This document shows positions 1-6,256 of a stretch of DNA of 8,079 bases, one piece after another. The position numbers were made by a program, and so were the translations under genes. Location of the stretch: contig CAMLGR010000186.1 of NCBI GenBank assembly GCA_946479615.1, forward strand, positions 1-8,079, given 5' to 3'. Under the pieces are notes generated by a model. That model saw only the letters and a program-made list of their open reading frames with translations. It was not told the DNA's origin and ran no database searches. How positions within the stretch are numbered: the first letter of the stretch is position 1; every line of letters begins with the position of its first letter. The DNA comes from an uncultured Bacteroidota bacterium (GTDB taxonomy: Bacteria > Bacteroidota > Bacteroidia > Chitinophagales > Chitinophagaceae).

Positions 1-1198
1 GGAACGCCCACCAAGTCGCCGCGGGAACTGTAAGCCCACTGATGATAGACGCATAATGCGAATCAGCATTATACACAATCACATTACTGATGAGTATTCT
101 TCGCAAGCCACCGGCCATGGAATCGATACCGGGTGTGCGCATTCTTCCACCCAATCGCAGGAATATGGGTGAGTTGACGATATCCCGCATGGTAATATTG
201 CTGATATTTACATCTTCAAGTATACCCCCATCAACCGTTTCCAGGGCAAGACCCCGGCAATAATCAAACACACAATTGGTAATAGTGATATTCCGGAACC
301 CCCCGCTTGATTCTGTACCAAACTTGATCCTCCCCGTCGGCCCTTCATGATCGGGAACACGTTTCCATTCATTACGCTGATAGGTACCGTTATAAAAAGT
401 ACCAAGATCATACCCGCTCACCTGGCAATTGCTGATGGTCACATTTTGTGTGGGCTTACTATAGCCTAATGCGTAGGAGCTTTTCAAACAAATACCATCG
501 TCCCAGGGGGAATTAACAGTGCAATTGGATATTCTCACGTTTGAACAACAATCGATATCCATGCCATCCCGGTTGGTGTCCATCTTCAGATTATCGATAG
601 TAAAATTATCTACGCCTGTTGCAAGTATTCCAAAATGCCCTCCATTTAAAATAGTAAAGTCACGCAGGATAACGTTCCGGCAATTCTTCAAGGCAATGGC
701 CTTATTACCCCAGGGTCTCCTGGCAGAAGCAAACCTCACCAGTCCTTTCCCGTTAATAATACCGCTTCCGGTAATAGATATATTGGAAAGGTTCTCGCCC
801 CAGATCAAACTATTGTGCCAGTGGCTATGGCCATAATCCTGGTATTGATCAGAAGGATTTGGTTCTGCCTCATCATATTTTCCATTGGCAGAAGAATCGG
901 CAGCCAATAATACAGAACCTGCATCAAAGAAAAGGGTAATATCATTTTTTAAATGGATAGAATAACTCAGGTAAGTGCCAGCCGGGAAATAAACAGTACC
1001 ACCACCATTGACCGCTGCAGCCTCAATGGCGCTATTGATGGCCCTGGTATCTGCAATTTTGCCATCGCCGGTTGCGCCGAAGGATCTTATATTATAAAAC
1101 ACGTTTCCGGTAACCGGTCCGGAGAAACATAGAAGGCAGGAAAGTATAAACGCAAGCAATAAGCTTACATGCCGGAGCAGGAAATTTTTCTTTTTCAT
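1..1198 (-). CDS. GH28-type right-handed beta-helix glycosidase, exported; 3' end beyond window
   Basis: A frame open from the ATG at 1198 to the left edge gives 399 residues without a stop; the C-terminus lies outside. Residues 1-30 form a signal peptide (MKKK, then a hydrophobic run). Residues 38-58 hold the FGATGDG..ADT.AI motif that opens pectate-lyase-3/GH28 beta-helix proteins, and short NITITN/NVRISN-like coils repeat from about 135 to 375. GH28 landmarks are visible: NRDGMDID (209-216, matching the NTD motif), WDDGICLKS (232-240, DD motif) and GRIKFGTES (289-297, RIK motif). The GHG motif normally found between DD and RIK is not seen. By family knowledge it would hydrolyse galacturonic-acid-containing or related polysaccharide in the periplasm or at the surface; the substrate is not shown. 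FILSC at 18-21 is only a poor lipobox. It is divergent from the DUF1080 gene, 143 bp away. Confidence 0.88.
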   Translation of the reverse strand, partial: MKKKNFLLRHVSLLLAFILSCLLCFSGPVTGNVFYNIRSFGATGDGKIADTRAINSAIEAAAVNGGGTVYFPAGTYLSYSIHLKNDITLFFDAGSVLLAADSSANGKYDEAEPNPSDQYQDYGHSHWHNSLIWGENLSNISITGSGIINGKGLVRFASARRPWGNKAIALKNCRNVILRDFTILNGGHFGILATGVDNFTIDNLKMDTNRDGMDIDCCSNVRISNCTVNSPWDDGICLKSSYALGYSKPTQNVTISNCQVSGYDLGTFYNGTYQRNEWKRVPDHEGPTGRIKFGTESSGGFRNITITNCVFDYCRGLALETVDGGILEDVNISNITMRDIVNSPIFLRLGGRMRTPGIDSMAGGLRRILISNVIVYNADSHYASIISGLTVPAATWWAF

Positions 1199-1272
1199 AT
1201 AGCTGGTTCTTCCCGTAAATTGATCTAAAATAAAGAAGACACCATAAAATATCATCCTGACCTCACCTGTTG

Positions 1273-1280
1273 TATTTTTG
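1273..1280 (+). promoter_or_regulatory. Possible Bacteroidota -7 element for the DUF1080 gene
   Basis: TATTTTTG fits the TAnnTTTG consensus and lies 61 bp before the ATG at 1342. No TTTG is present at the expected upstream distance, so this is only a half match in an AT-rich spacer. Nothing equally good was found for the leftward GH28 gene in the same 143 bp gap. Confidence 0.3.
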
Positions 1281-1341
1281 CCATGGCTTACCACCCGGAA
1301 CAGGCTTGCGAGGTTAATCTATCTTCTCTCAAAAAAATTGT

Positions 1342-2076
1342 ATGAAATACAGGATCGCAATTGTATTTTTCAGTATGACTGCCGGCTTACTGCCGATTAC
1401 CGGTTGTCATATAACCAGGTCAACGGTAAATAACGACTTTGTTTCCATCTTCAATGGAAAAACACTGGATGGATGGGATGGCGATTCTGCTTACTGGCGT
1501 GTTGAAAACGGAACATTGGTTGGCGAAGTAACCCCGCAGACGATCCTGAAACGAAATACATTCATTATCTGGAAAGGTGGAACACCTGCCGATTTCGAAT
1601 TAATAGTTGAATATCGTATTTCCTCCAAAGGCAATAGTGGCGTGAATTACCGGAGCACCACTATCGACTCATTATCCTATGCATTGAAAGGTTATCAGGC
1701 AGATCTTGACGGAAAAGATAAATATGGCGATGGATTTCCCCGTCATACGGGTCAGAATTATGAAGAGAGAGGCCGGCAATTCCTGGCTACCCGCGGACAA
1801 CGGGTGATCATTGAACCCGGACAAAAACCAAAAGTTGTTGACAGCTTAGGCAGTAAAGAAGAATTGCTGAGCAGTCTTCATTATGATGATTGGAATGAAC
1901 TTCATCTCGTTGTGAAAGGAAATAACATGAAACATTTCATCAATGGCAGGTTGATGAGCGAAGTAACAGATAATGATACCGGGAACAGGAAATTGAACGG
2001 GCTTATCGGTGTGCAGGTACATGTAGGACCACCGATGAAAATAGAATACAGAAATTTCCGGTTAAAGATATTATAA
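1342..2076 (+). CDS. DUF1080 / 3-keto-disaccharide hydrolase-type lipoprotein
   Basis: 244 residues. The N-terminus is a lipoprotein signal: a hydrophobic stretch followed by ITGC with the lipid-bearing Cys at 22. The rest fits a single DUF1080 (PF06439) concanavalin-like beta-sandwich. It opens with SIFNGKTLDGW (35-45) and WRVENGTLVGE (52-62), continues with FELIVEYRIS..GNSGVNYRS (85-105) and GYQADLD (118-124), then WNELHLVVKGNNMKHFINGRLM (184-205) and ends with GLIGVQVH..PMKIEYRNFRLK (220-242). These are hallmark positions of the family; some members hydrolyse 3-keto-glycosides, and many Bacteroidota paralogues are uncharacterised. It probably acts on the periplasmic or outer side of a membrane. 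Length is normal for a single-domain member. The start is chosen because it directly precedes the signal sequence; no Shine-Dalgarno is seen, as usual in this phylum. It converges on the small gene, 33 bp after its stop. Confidence 0.9.
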   Translation: MKYRIAIVFFSMTAGLLPITGCHITRSTVNNDFVSIFNGKTLDGWDGDSAYWRVENGTLVGEVTPQTILKRNTFIIWKGGTPADFELIVEYRISSKGNSGVNYRSTTIDSLSYALKGYQADLDGKDKYGDGFPRHTGQNYEERGRQFLATRGQRVIIEPGQKPKVVDSLGSKEELLSSLHYDDWNELHLVVKGNNMKHFINGRLMSEVTDNDTGNRKLNGLIGVQVHVGPPMKIEYRNFRLKIL

Positions 2077-2109
2077 TGAACCCGCTGAAATATCACTGTC
2101 TGCTGCCGG

Positions 2110-2289
2110 TTATTTATTTTTTTCCTTTTTCTTATCCGCTTCTTCCTTCGACTCTTCATTATTTTTTTCCACCTCTTCTTTTACATCCTGTACCAATGAA
2201 GAGACCGGCCCCTCCATATGTTCCTGTGGATCAGTGCTCTTCTTTTTCTTATCGGTATCAATCTTTTGCTGATCTTGTTTCTTTTCCAT
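2110..2289 (-). CDS. Small highly charged Lys/Glu-rich protein (59 aa), unknown function
   Basis: The minus-strand ATG at 2289 opens a 59-codon frame ending in TAA at 2110-2112. The product starts MEKKQDQQKI and ends ADKKKEKNK. By hand count it has 15 Lys, 11 Glu and 6 Asp, with no Cys, Trp, Phe or Tyr. Only the central segment EHMEGPVSSLVQDVKEEVEK (23-42) contains a few hydrophobic residues, which could form one short amphipathic helix; the ends look disordered. There is no signal peptide or membrane segment, so it should be cytoplasmic. A good Bacteroidota promoter match (TTTG, 21 bp, TATTTTTA) lies 36 bp upstream, which supports a real gene despite its size. It is divergent from the membrane protein gene and convergent with the DUF1080 gene. 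I do not recognise a family; the alternative is a chance A-rich frame. Confidence 0.68.
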   Translation of the reverse strand: MEKKQDQQKIDTDKKKKSTDPQEHMEGPVSSLVQDVKEEVEKNNEESKEEADKKKEKNK

Positions 2290-2325
2290 AATTCACGTTT
2301 ACGAATGGAATCAAATTCCGGGCCG

Positions 2326-2358
2326 TAAAAATAGATGACTATTACTATCAGGATCAAA
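2326..2358 (-). promoter_or_regulatory. Bacteroidota-type promoter for the 59-aa gene
   Basis: Read on the minus strand: TTTG (2355-2358), a 21 bp spacer, then TATTTTTA (2326-2333), one mismatch from TAnnTTTG. The -7 element ends 36 bp before the ATG at 2289. Both elements at consensus spacing make this the best promoter match in the window. Confidence 0.5.
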
Positions 2359-2362
2359 ATCA

Positions 2363-2370
2363 TATATTTG
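2363..2370 (+). promoter_or_regulatory. Bacteroidota -7 element for the membrane-protein gene
   Basis: TATATTTG is a perfect TAnnTTTG match, 32 bp before the ATG at 2403. No TTTG -33 element is found at the expected distance. It lies 4 bp beyond the TTTG of the opposite promoter, so the two would compete for or share the same stretch. Confidence 0.45.
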
Positions 2371-2402
2371 AATCTCTCAGCACCACCACTAAACCACCAA
2401 CT

Positions 2403-3608
2403 ATGATTTCGCTGGAAGCCACGCTTGACAGCCTGTTGAATTTTTTTGGCAAATTCTTCCGGACCTTATGGGATTCATTAGTGTTCCCGTTCCGGTTTTT
2501 AAACAATCTTTCCGTTAATGAAAAGAAGTACCTGTCTTATAAAGTATACCTGTTCCTGGGTGTATTTATCAGTTATCTTTTTTACGTAACTGATAAGTCT
2601 GTATGGGTTTTCGCTCCACAGCTCGATGATTACAAGAAAACCTTTGCCGATTTCAGCCGTCTTTCTGTTGCAGAAATGATATTACGCGCTGCACCGCTTT
2701 GCGGTCTTGTCTATCTTGTTGTATTGATCCTGACAAGATTGAGCTTTATAAAAAAAGCCTGGCGCAGCCTGGTAGTGAAGTCGATCATCACCTGGTACTC
2801 ATCCGTCCTTTTATTACGCTGCACTGTATTCATATTCATCATGCTTATCGAAGCGCTGTTTAATGACACCACCGGCCCCTGGAGAAATAAAGAATCTTTA
2901 ATTCGTATTATTGGACCATACCTTGAACCTGCACTGGTGATTTATTTTGCTGTTGGAGCTATCGCCCCGTTCCGGGGGATTATACAACGCTTTTATGGAT
3001 ATAATAAAGAATTGCTGATCAAATTCCTGTCAACTCTTATTGCCACCGGTATTGTTTTTATGTTGCTGTTCCAACCTTTCTATATAATCGACAAGGCCAG
3101 CGAATGGTTTAACCTGGAACCCAAAAAAGATATTTCACTGGAAAGACTACGGTTATACAATTATCTTCCGCAGGATAGTGCGATTACCATTAGCAGCCAG
3201 GTAAAAAAAGATTCTGTAACATTGAGATGCAGTGTATTGGTCGTCAATAATGAGAACAAGACTTATTATGCCAGTCGCCAGGCCGAATGGCAGATGGCTA
3301 TACAAATGAAACATGCCGATACAAGCTGCGGCATCACCAATGAATTACCATTGAACTTTAAAGTAGAACAATGGTATGACAATGAAATGAAACCTGTATT
3401 ATTTATAGAACCAGGCGATAAAAAGATCTTTTCCCTCGCAGCCAAAACCAGTGTTACCAACCTGCAACTATTCCGTAATAATATGACAGACACCTGCCAG
3501 GAAGTAGTCATAAAAACGCCGTTACTTCAATTTTATAAAGATACCGGCATAAGCCCTGAACCGGGAACCATTACCTGGGAACAGCCGGTGCAAGTAATTT
3601 TCAAATAA
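2403..3608 (+). CDS. Multi-pass membrane protein with C-terminal soluble domain, unknown function
   Basis: 401 residues, no family recognised. The first 33 residues are rich in Phe and Leu and may form an amphipathic helix. Five strongly hydrophobic stretches follow at about 44-63, 92-111, 126-152, 171-192 and 205-229, with Lys/Arg clusters near 40-47, 112-126 and 190-207. Residues 230-401 are soluble, with alternating beta-strand-like segments (for example ITISSQ, VTLRCSVLVV, EVVIKTP) and three Cys (276, 309, 364). The charge pattern and an odd number of spans suggest a cytoplasmic N-terminus and a periplasmic C-terminal domain; this is inference. There is no catalytic motif, transporter signature or histidine-kinase motif. 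It has its own likely promoter, is divergent from the 59-aa gene, and its TAA abuts the stop of the opposing SGNH gene with no spacer. Confidence 0.85.
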   Translation: MISLEATLDSLLNFFGKFFRTLWDSLVFPFRFLNNLSVNEKKYLSYKVYLFLGVFISYLFYVTDKSVWVFAPQLDDYKKTFADFSRLSVAEMILRAAPLCGLVYLVVLILTRLSFIKKAWRSLVVKSIITWYSSVLLLRCTVFIFIMLIEALFNDTTGPWRNKESLIRIIGPYLEPALVIYFAVGAIAPFRGIIQRFYGYNKELLIKFLSTLIATGIVFMLLFQPFYIIDKASEWFNLEPKKDISLERLRLYNYLPQDSAITISSQVKKDSVTLRCSVLVVNNENKTYYASRQAEWQMAIQMKHADTSCGITNELPLNFKVEQWYDNEMKPVLFIEPGDKKIFSLAAKTSVTNLQLFRNNMTDTCQEVVIKTPLLQFYKDTGISPEPGTITWEQPVQVIFK

Positions 3609-4400
3609 TTACCTGTACTTGTAGAAGTTCAGGAACCCAAGTCTTGCACTCACTTTATGGATCCATTCGCGTGTCATCAGTTCATGACCCGGAACTGTAG
3701 GATGTATACCATCCCATATCCAGTAATCGATCGGCGCTTTCTTTGTTCCTTTTTCAAAAGCAGCCGGATAGTCTGCTACGATCGCATTAAATTCAGTAGC
3801 GAGCTTTTTAACGCGTACGCTGATCTTTTGTATGGTATCGGCATATCTTTTTGCATTTTCTTTTACCCGGGCCATCTCATACACAAAAGGCAGACCGAGT
3901 ACAAATAATAGTTCCGGGTTAGCCTGTTTGCTCTGTATTAATATATCACGATAAACGGTTTCATACGAATCGATATCGGCTTCTTCGATCACCGGCTTAT
4001 TCATCATGCCAGAAACATCATTGATCCCCACCAAAATACTCAATACATCAGGTTTAAGATCCAATGCATCTTCCTTCCATCTTTTTTGCAGATCGGTTAC
4101 TTTATTACCACTGACGCCCCTGTTATAAAATATATGACCGGATGAAGCGAAATCAGCGCCTACCCGGCTGGCAACAGAAAAAGCATACCCATGCCCCATG
4201 ATATGATTTGGATCTTTGCTCCGGCCCCGGTTGCCATCGGTAATAGAATCACCCTGGAATAAGAACACAAGGCTTTTATCATCTTTTTCTCCGTATTGTT
4301 TATCCTGCCCGGCGGCTGAAGTTTTATTGATACCTGTTAATGCTGTCGCACCTGCTAAAGCAGAGATTTTTAAAAATGATCTGCGTGATGAAGAGTTCAT
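3609..4400 (-). CDS. Tat-exported SGNH/GDSL hydrolase
   Basis: 263 residues. The N-terminus carries a near-perfect twin-arginine signal, SRRSFLK at 5-11, then a short Ala-rich hydrophobic stretch to about residue 30, so the enzyme is probably exported folded. SGNH blocks are in order: GDSITDG (50-56, nucleophile Ser52), RGVSGNKV (94-101, block II Gly), GINDVSG (125-131, block III Asn127) and DGIHPTVPGH (230-239, Asp230 and His233). All four signature residues are present, so it should be an active serine esterase or lipase-like enzyme. Many Bacteroidota members deacetylate polysaccharide side chains; that role here is inferred from the neighbouring glycosidases. Length is normal for a single-domain member. 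It is on the same strand as the amylase operon but 426 bp downstream and behind the repeat cluster, so it is probably transcribed separately. No convincing promoter was found. Confidence 0.93.
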   Translation of the reverse strand: MNSSSRRSFLKISALAGATALTGINKTSAAGQDKQYGEKDDKSLVFLFQGDSITDGNRGRSKDPNHIMGHGYAFSVASRVGADFASSGHIFYNRGVSGNKVTDLQKRWKEDALDLKPDVLSILVGINDVSGMMNKPVIEEADIDSYETVYRDILIQSKQANPELLFVLGLPFVYEMARVKENAKRYADTIQKISVRVKKLATEFNAIVADYPAAFEKGTKKAPIDYWIWDGIHPTVPGHELMTREWIHKVSARLGFLNFYKYR

Positions 4401-4538
4401 GGTTGTATATAAAGATTGTCCGGGTTATAAAAGATGAATATACTAAGAGTTTGCTTTGAGAGGAACAGCAGCACACGGATAGATGTGGAGAGACGGATCA
4501 GAATGGGATTGCTAGTGTCTCTGAAGAGCGTTGCGAAA

Positions 4539-4632
4539 CAGTGTATCTGCACTTCGGTCTGCAGACCCTGTGTCCCCGCGGGGTCTTGCGAAGCAGAGAC
4601 AGTGTCCACGCGGTGGTCTGGCGCAGCCGACC
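4539..4632. repeat. Three head-to-tail hairpin units (CWGTGT + GGTC...GACC)
   Basis: Three related units follow each other at 29 and 32 bp periods, starting with CAGTGT (4539), CTGTGT (4568) and CAGTGT (4600). Each leads after about 9-12 bp into a dyad. The first is a perfect 12 bp palindrome, GGTCTGCAGACC (4556-4567). The second is GTCT-TGC-(GAA)-GCA-g-AGAC (4583-4600), with one bulged G. The third is GGTC-t-GGC-(GCA)-GCC-GACC (4615-4632), with one bulged T. Segments 4561-4594 and 4593-4627 align at 28 of 34 positions with one gap. TTGCGAA also occurs at both 4531 and 4586. The repeated unit with changing bases but kept pairing suggests a structured DNA or RNA element. Confidence 0.7.
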
Positions 4633-4697
4633 CCGCGGAGCGGAGTATTCTTATCGCAGGAATATCGCTATTCAGCAGGGTCGGCTTCGCCAGACCC
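4615..4697. repeat. Inverted repeat of bulged hairpins flanking a 44-45 bp centre
   Basis: The left arm 4615-4633 and right arm 4678-4696 are reverse complements at 18 of 19 positions. Each arm is itself a hairpin. The right one is GGGTC-GGC-(TTC)-GCC-a-GACCC (4678-4697), extendable by two pairs to 4676-4699, with the single bulge now on the opposite side. The two arms could pair with each other instead of folding alone. The centre contains TATTC (4646-4650) paired with GAATA (4660-4664) and the direct repeat TATCGC (4652 and 4663). No target-site duplication or transposase is seen. Confidence 0.65.
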
Positions 4698-4720
4698 TGA
4701 TGGGACGACAAAACCATACA

Positions 4721-4744
4721 CAAAAAAGTGGCTGGTATTCCACT
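4721..4744 (-). terminator. Possible intrinsic terminator of the glucan operon
   Basis: On the minus strand AGTGG (4740-4744) pairs with CCACT (4727-4731) across an 8-base loop, and a run of T continues directly to 4722. It lies about 83 bp past the amylase stop codon. The stem is only five pairs, so this is a weak call; the larger hairpins further downstream could also stop or protect the transcript. Confidence 0.38.
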
Positions 4745-4826
4745 AAGAATAGTAAATACGAACCACCTGAATTGCTAACTTATTGTCTGCTCTTCATCAA
4801 TAAGTGTCTTCCTGTGTTTGCTTGCA

Positions 4827-6233
4827 TTATTTTTTCAAAATATAATAACCATATGGCGCTATCGAAAGTGTATTGCCAAGAGCAACTGTTCCTCCATTCA
4901 TAGCATCCGTCCAGTTGCTATTAGCCAGCGCTGCCGGAACTGCATACGAAATCGTATTGTTCCTGAAATTGGATATAACCAATACTTTTTCTCCATTCAG
5001 TTCTTTAGTAAAAGCACATATATCCGCTGTACTGTACGAAGTCAGCACACCTCTTCTTACCGCCGCACTGCTGTTTCTGAAAGCAATCACTTTCTTGTAT
5101 TCTGCTGTCACATCAGGATTGATGCTCCAGTCGATCGTAGTGGTGGTAAACGGGAACGCAAGGCGGATCGGCGTCGCAACCTCCTGCCCGTTATAGATCA
5201 TCGGCACACTTTTCATATAACTCACTACGATAAATGCTGCCATCGATCCTTTTTTTCCGCCAAATAATTCCAATGGCGTACCATCCGAACTATTCACATC
5301 ATGATTGGTGATATAACGGACGATCTGCTGCCCATTGGAAGAATTGGTATAATCCGTCACATTTAAATTATCGATAGACTGGGCCGGTTGATTATTGCCA
5401 AATACGGTTTTTAACTGGTCATAAAATCCAAAACCAAAATTGTAATCAAATCCTGCTGTATAATTAGCGGTCCTTCCTCCTTCCGCCAGCAATAATAATT
5501 TATGACTATGAATATTGCGCAGCGTATCGATGGCCTGTTTCCAGAAATCGACAGGTGTGCCATCAGCATAATCACAACGGAACCCATCAATATTAGCGGT
5601 CAATACCCAATACTTCATCGCGCGGATCATCGCCTGCCGCATATCTGCATTGGTAAAATTCAATTGCGCCACATCGTTCCAGCCTGTATTCGGCGGACTG
5701 ATCACATTTCCCGACGCATCCTGCATATACCAATCCTTATGCGCACTCATCCAAACATTATCCCAGGAAGTATGATTCGCTACCCAGTCAATGATCACAC
5801 TCATATTCTTTGCATGTGCAGTTTCTACCAGCGCGCGCAGATCATCGAGCGTACCAAATTCAGGATTGATCGCTGTATAATTTCTCACACAATACGGCGA
5901 GTTGATCGCATTCAATACCCCCACAGGAAATACAGGCATCAGGTAAATCACATTTGCACCCAGCGCTTTGATAGAATCCAACCGGGCCGTGACACCCGCA
6001 AAGTTTCCCTGCTGGCTGAACACACGCATATTCACCTGGTAAATTACCGCATCCTGCCGTTCACTGACATTTGAAAAAGGAGTACTGTATTGTGGTACAT
6101 TCAATGAATCGGTAATGGTTACCACGGGAGGCGTAAACGGTTCCAGGTGATCCTTGCTGCTGCAACCAGCGATCCACCACGCAAACAGTATGGATAAAAA
6201 ATACATGCTGACTTTCATTATTTTATTAAACAT
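4827..6233 (-). CDS. GH13 alpha-amylase family lipoprotein (SusG-like role)
   Basis: 468 residues. The lipoprotein signal ends in IAGC with Cys24; the following SSKDHLE is acidic a few residues in, as in surface-exported lipoproteins of this phylum. The GH13 barrel runs from about 60 to 385. Conserved regions are complete: DWVANH (149-154, region I), DGFRCDYAD (216-224, nucleophile Asp221), LLLLAEGG (246-253, acid/base Glu251) and YITNHD (307-312, Asp312). NYTAINPEFGT (118-128) and IYNGQE (346-351) are also typical. A C-terminal beta domain (about 395-468) completes a normal length, without the extra starch-binding module of Bacteroides SusG. It should hydrolyse alpha-1,4-glucan at the cell surface or in the periplasm. 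A second ATG at 6218 (Met6) gives an equally good signal peptide, so the start is uncertain by five codons. The SusE-like gene ends 23 bp upstream, so they share an operon. Confidence 0.95.
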   Translation of the reverse strand: MFNKIMKVSMYFLSILFAWWIAGCSSKDHLEPFTPPVVTITDSLNVPQYSTPFSNVSERQDAVIYQVNMRVFSQQGNFAGVTARLDSIKALGANVIYLMPVFPVGVLNAINSPYCVRNYTAINPEFGTLDDLRALVETAHAKNMSVIIDWVANHTSWDNVWMSAHKDWYMQDASGNVISPPNTGWNDVAQLNFTNADMRQAMIRAMKYWVLTANIDGFRCDYADGTPVDFWKQAIDTLRNIHSHKLLLLAEGGRTANYTAGFDYNFGFGFYDQLKTVFGNNQPAQSIDNLNVTDYTNSSNGQQIVRYITNHDVNSSDGTPLELFGGKKGSMAAFIVVSYMKSVPMIYNGQEVATPIRLAFPFTTTTIDWSINPDVTAEYKKVIAFRNSSAAVRRGVLTSYSTADICAFTKELNGEKVLVISNFRNNTISYAVPAALANSNWTDAMNGGTVALGNTLSIAPYGYYILKK

Positions 6234-6256
6234 TTAAATAGCTACTCTCGATCGAT

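Larger units (their letters stand above)
4401..4826. other. Gene-free 426 bp gap containing a GC-rich repeat cluster
   Basis: Between the amylase stop and the SGNH start I see no convincing gene. Frames of 71-120 codons cross it on both strands, but they are rich in Arg, Ser and Cys, overlap each other and run through the repeats. About 4401-4440 is AT-rich SGNH upstream sequence. From 4489 to 4522 there is a separated inverted pair, AGAGAC (4489-4494) and GTCTCT (4517-4522). From about 4531 to 4699 lies the hairpin cluster (listed separately). From 4721 to 4744 lies a terminator-like structure, and 4745-4826 is plain AT-rich sequence. Confidence 0.7.

Noticed and set aside
1..35. Possible frameshift at the far 3' part of the visible GH28-type frame (SIISG followed by TVPAATWWAF)
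   Set aside because: The last residues look unlike the preceding coils, but only about ten codons are visible and no alternative frame restores a clear family motif.
208..411. Small minus-strand frame of 67 codons
   Set aside because: It lies in another frame inside the GH28-type gene, whose own frame shows clear family motifs throughout.
2077..2109. Terminator between the convergent DUF1080 and 59-aa genes
   Set aside because: No stable stem is visible in the 33 bp; the T-rich run that follows is the reverse complement of Lys codons.
4539..4700. CRISPR-like array
   Set aside because: The units are 29-32 bp apart with no unique spacers, are diverged from one another and one is inverted; no cas genes are present.
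4397..4903. Overlapping open frames of 71-120 codons on both strands in the gap between amylase and SGNH genes
   Set aside because: They run through the GC-rich repeats, overlap one another in several frames, lack recognisable domains or promoters and have odd Arg/Ser/Cys-rich composition.
5502..6074. 190-codon plus-strand frame
   Set aside because: It is antisense to the GH13 catalytic barrel and its Ile/His/Arg-rich product is typical of a shadow frame.
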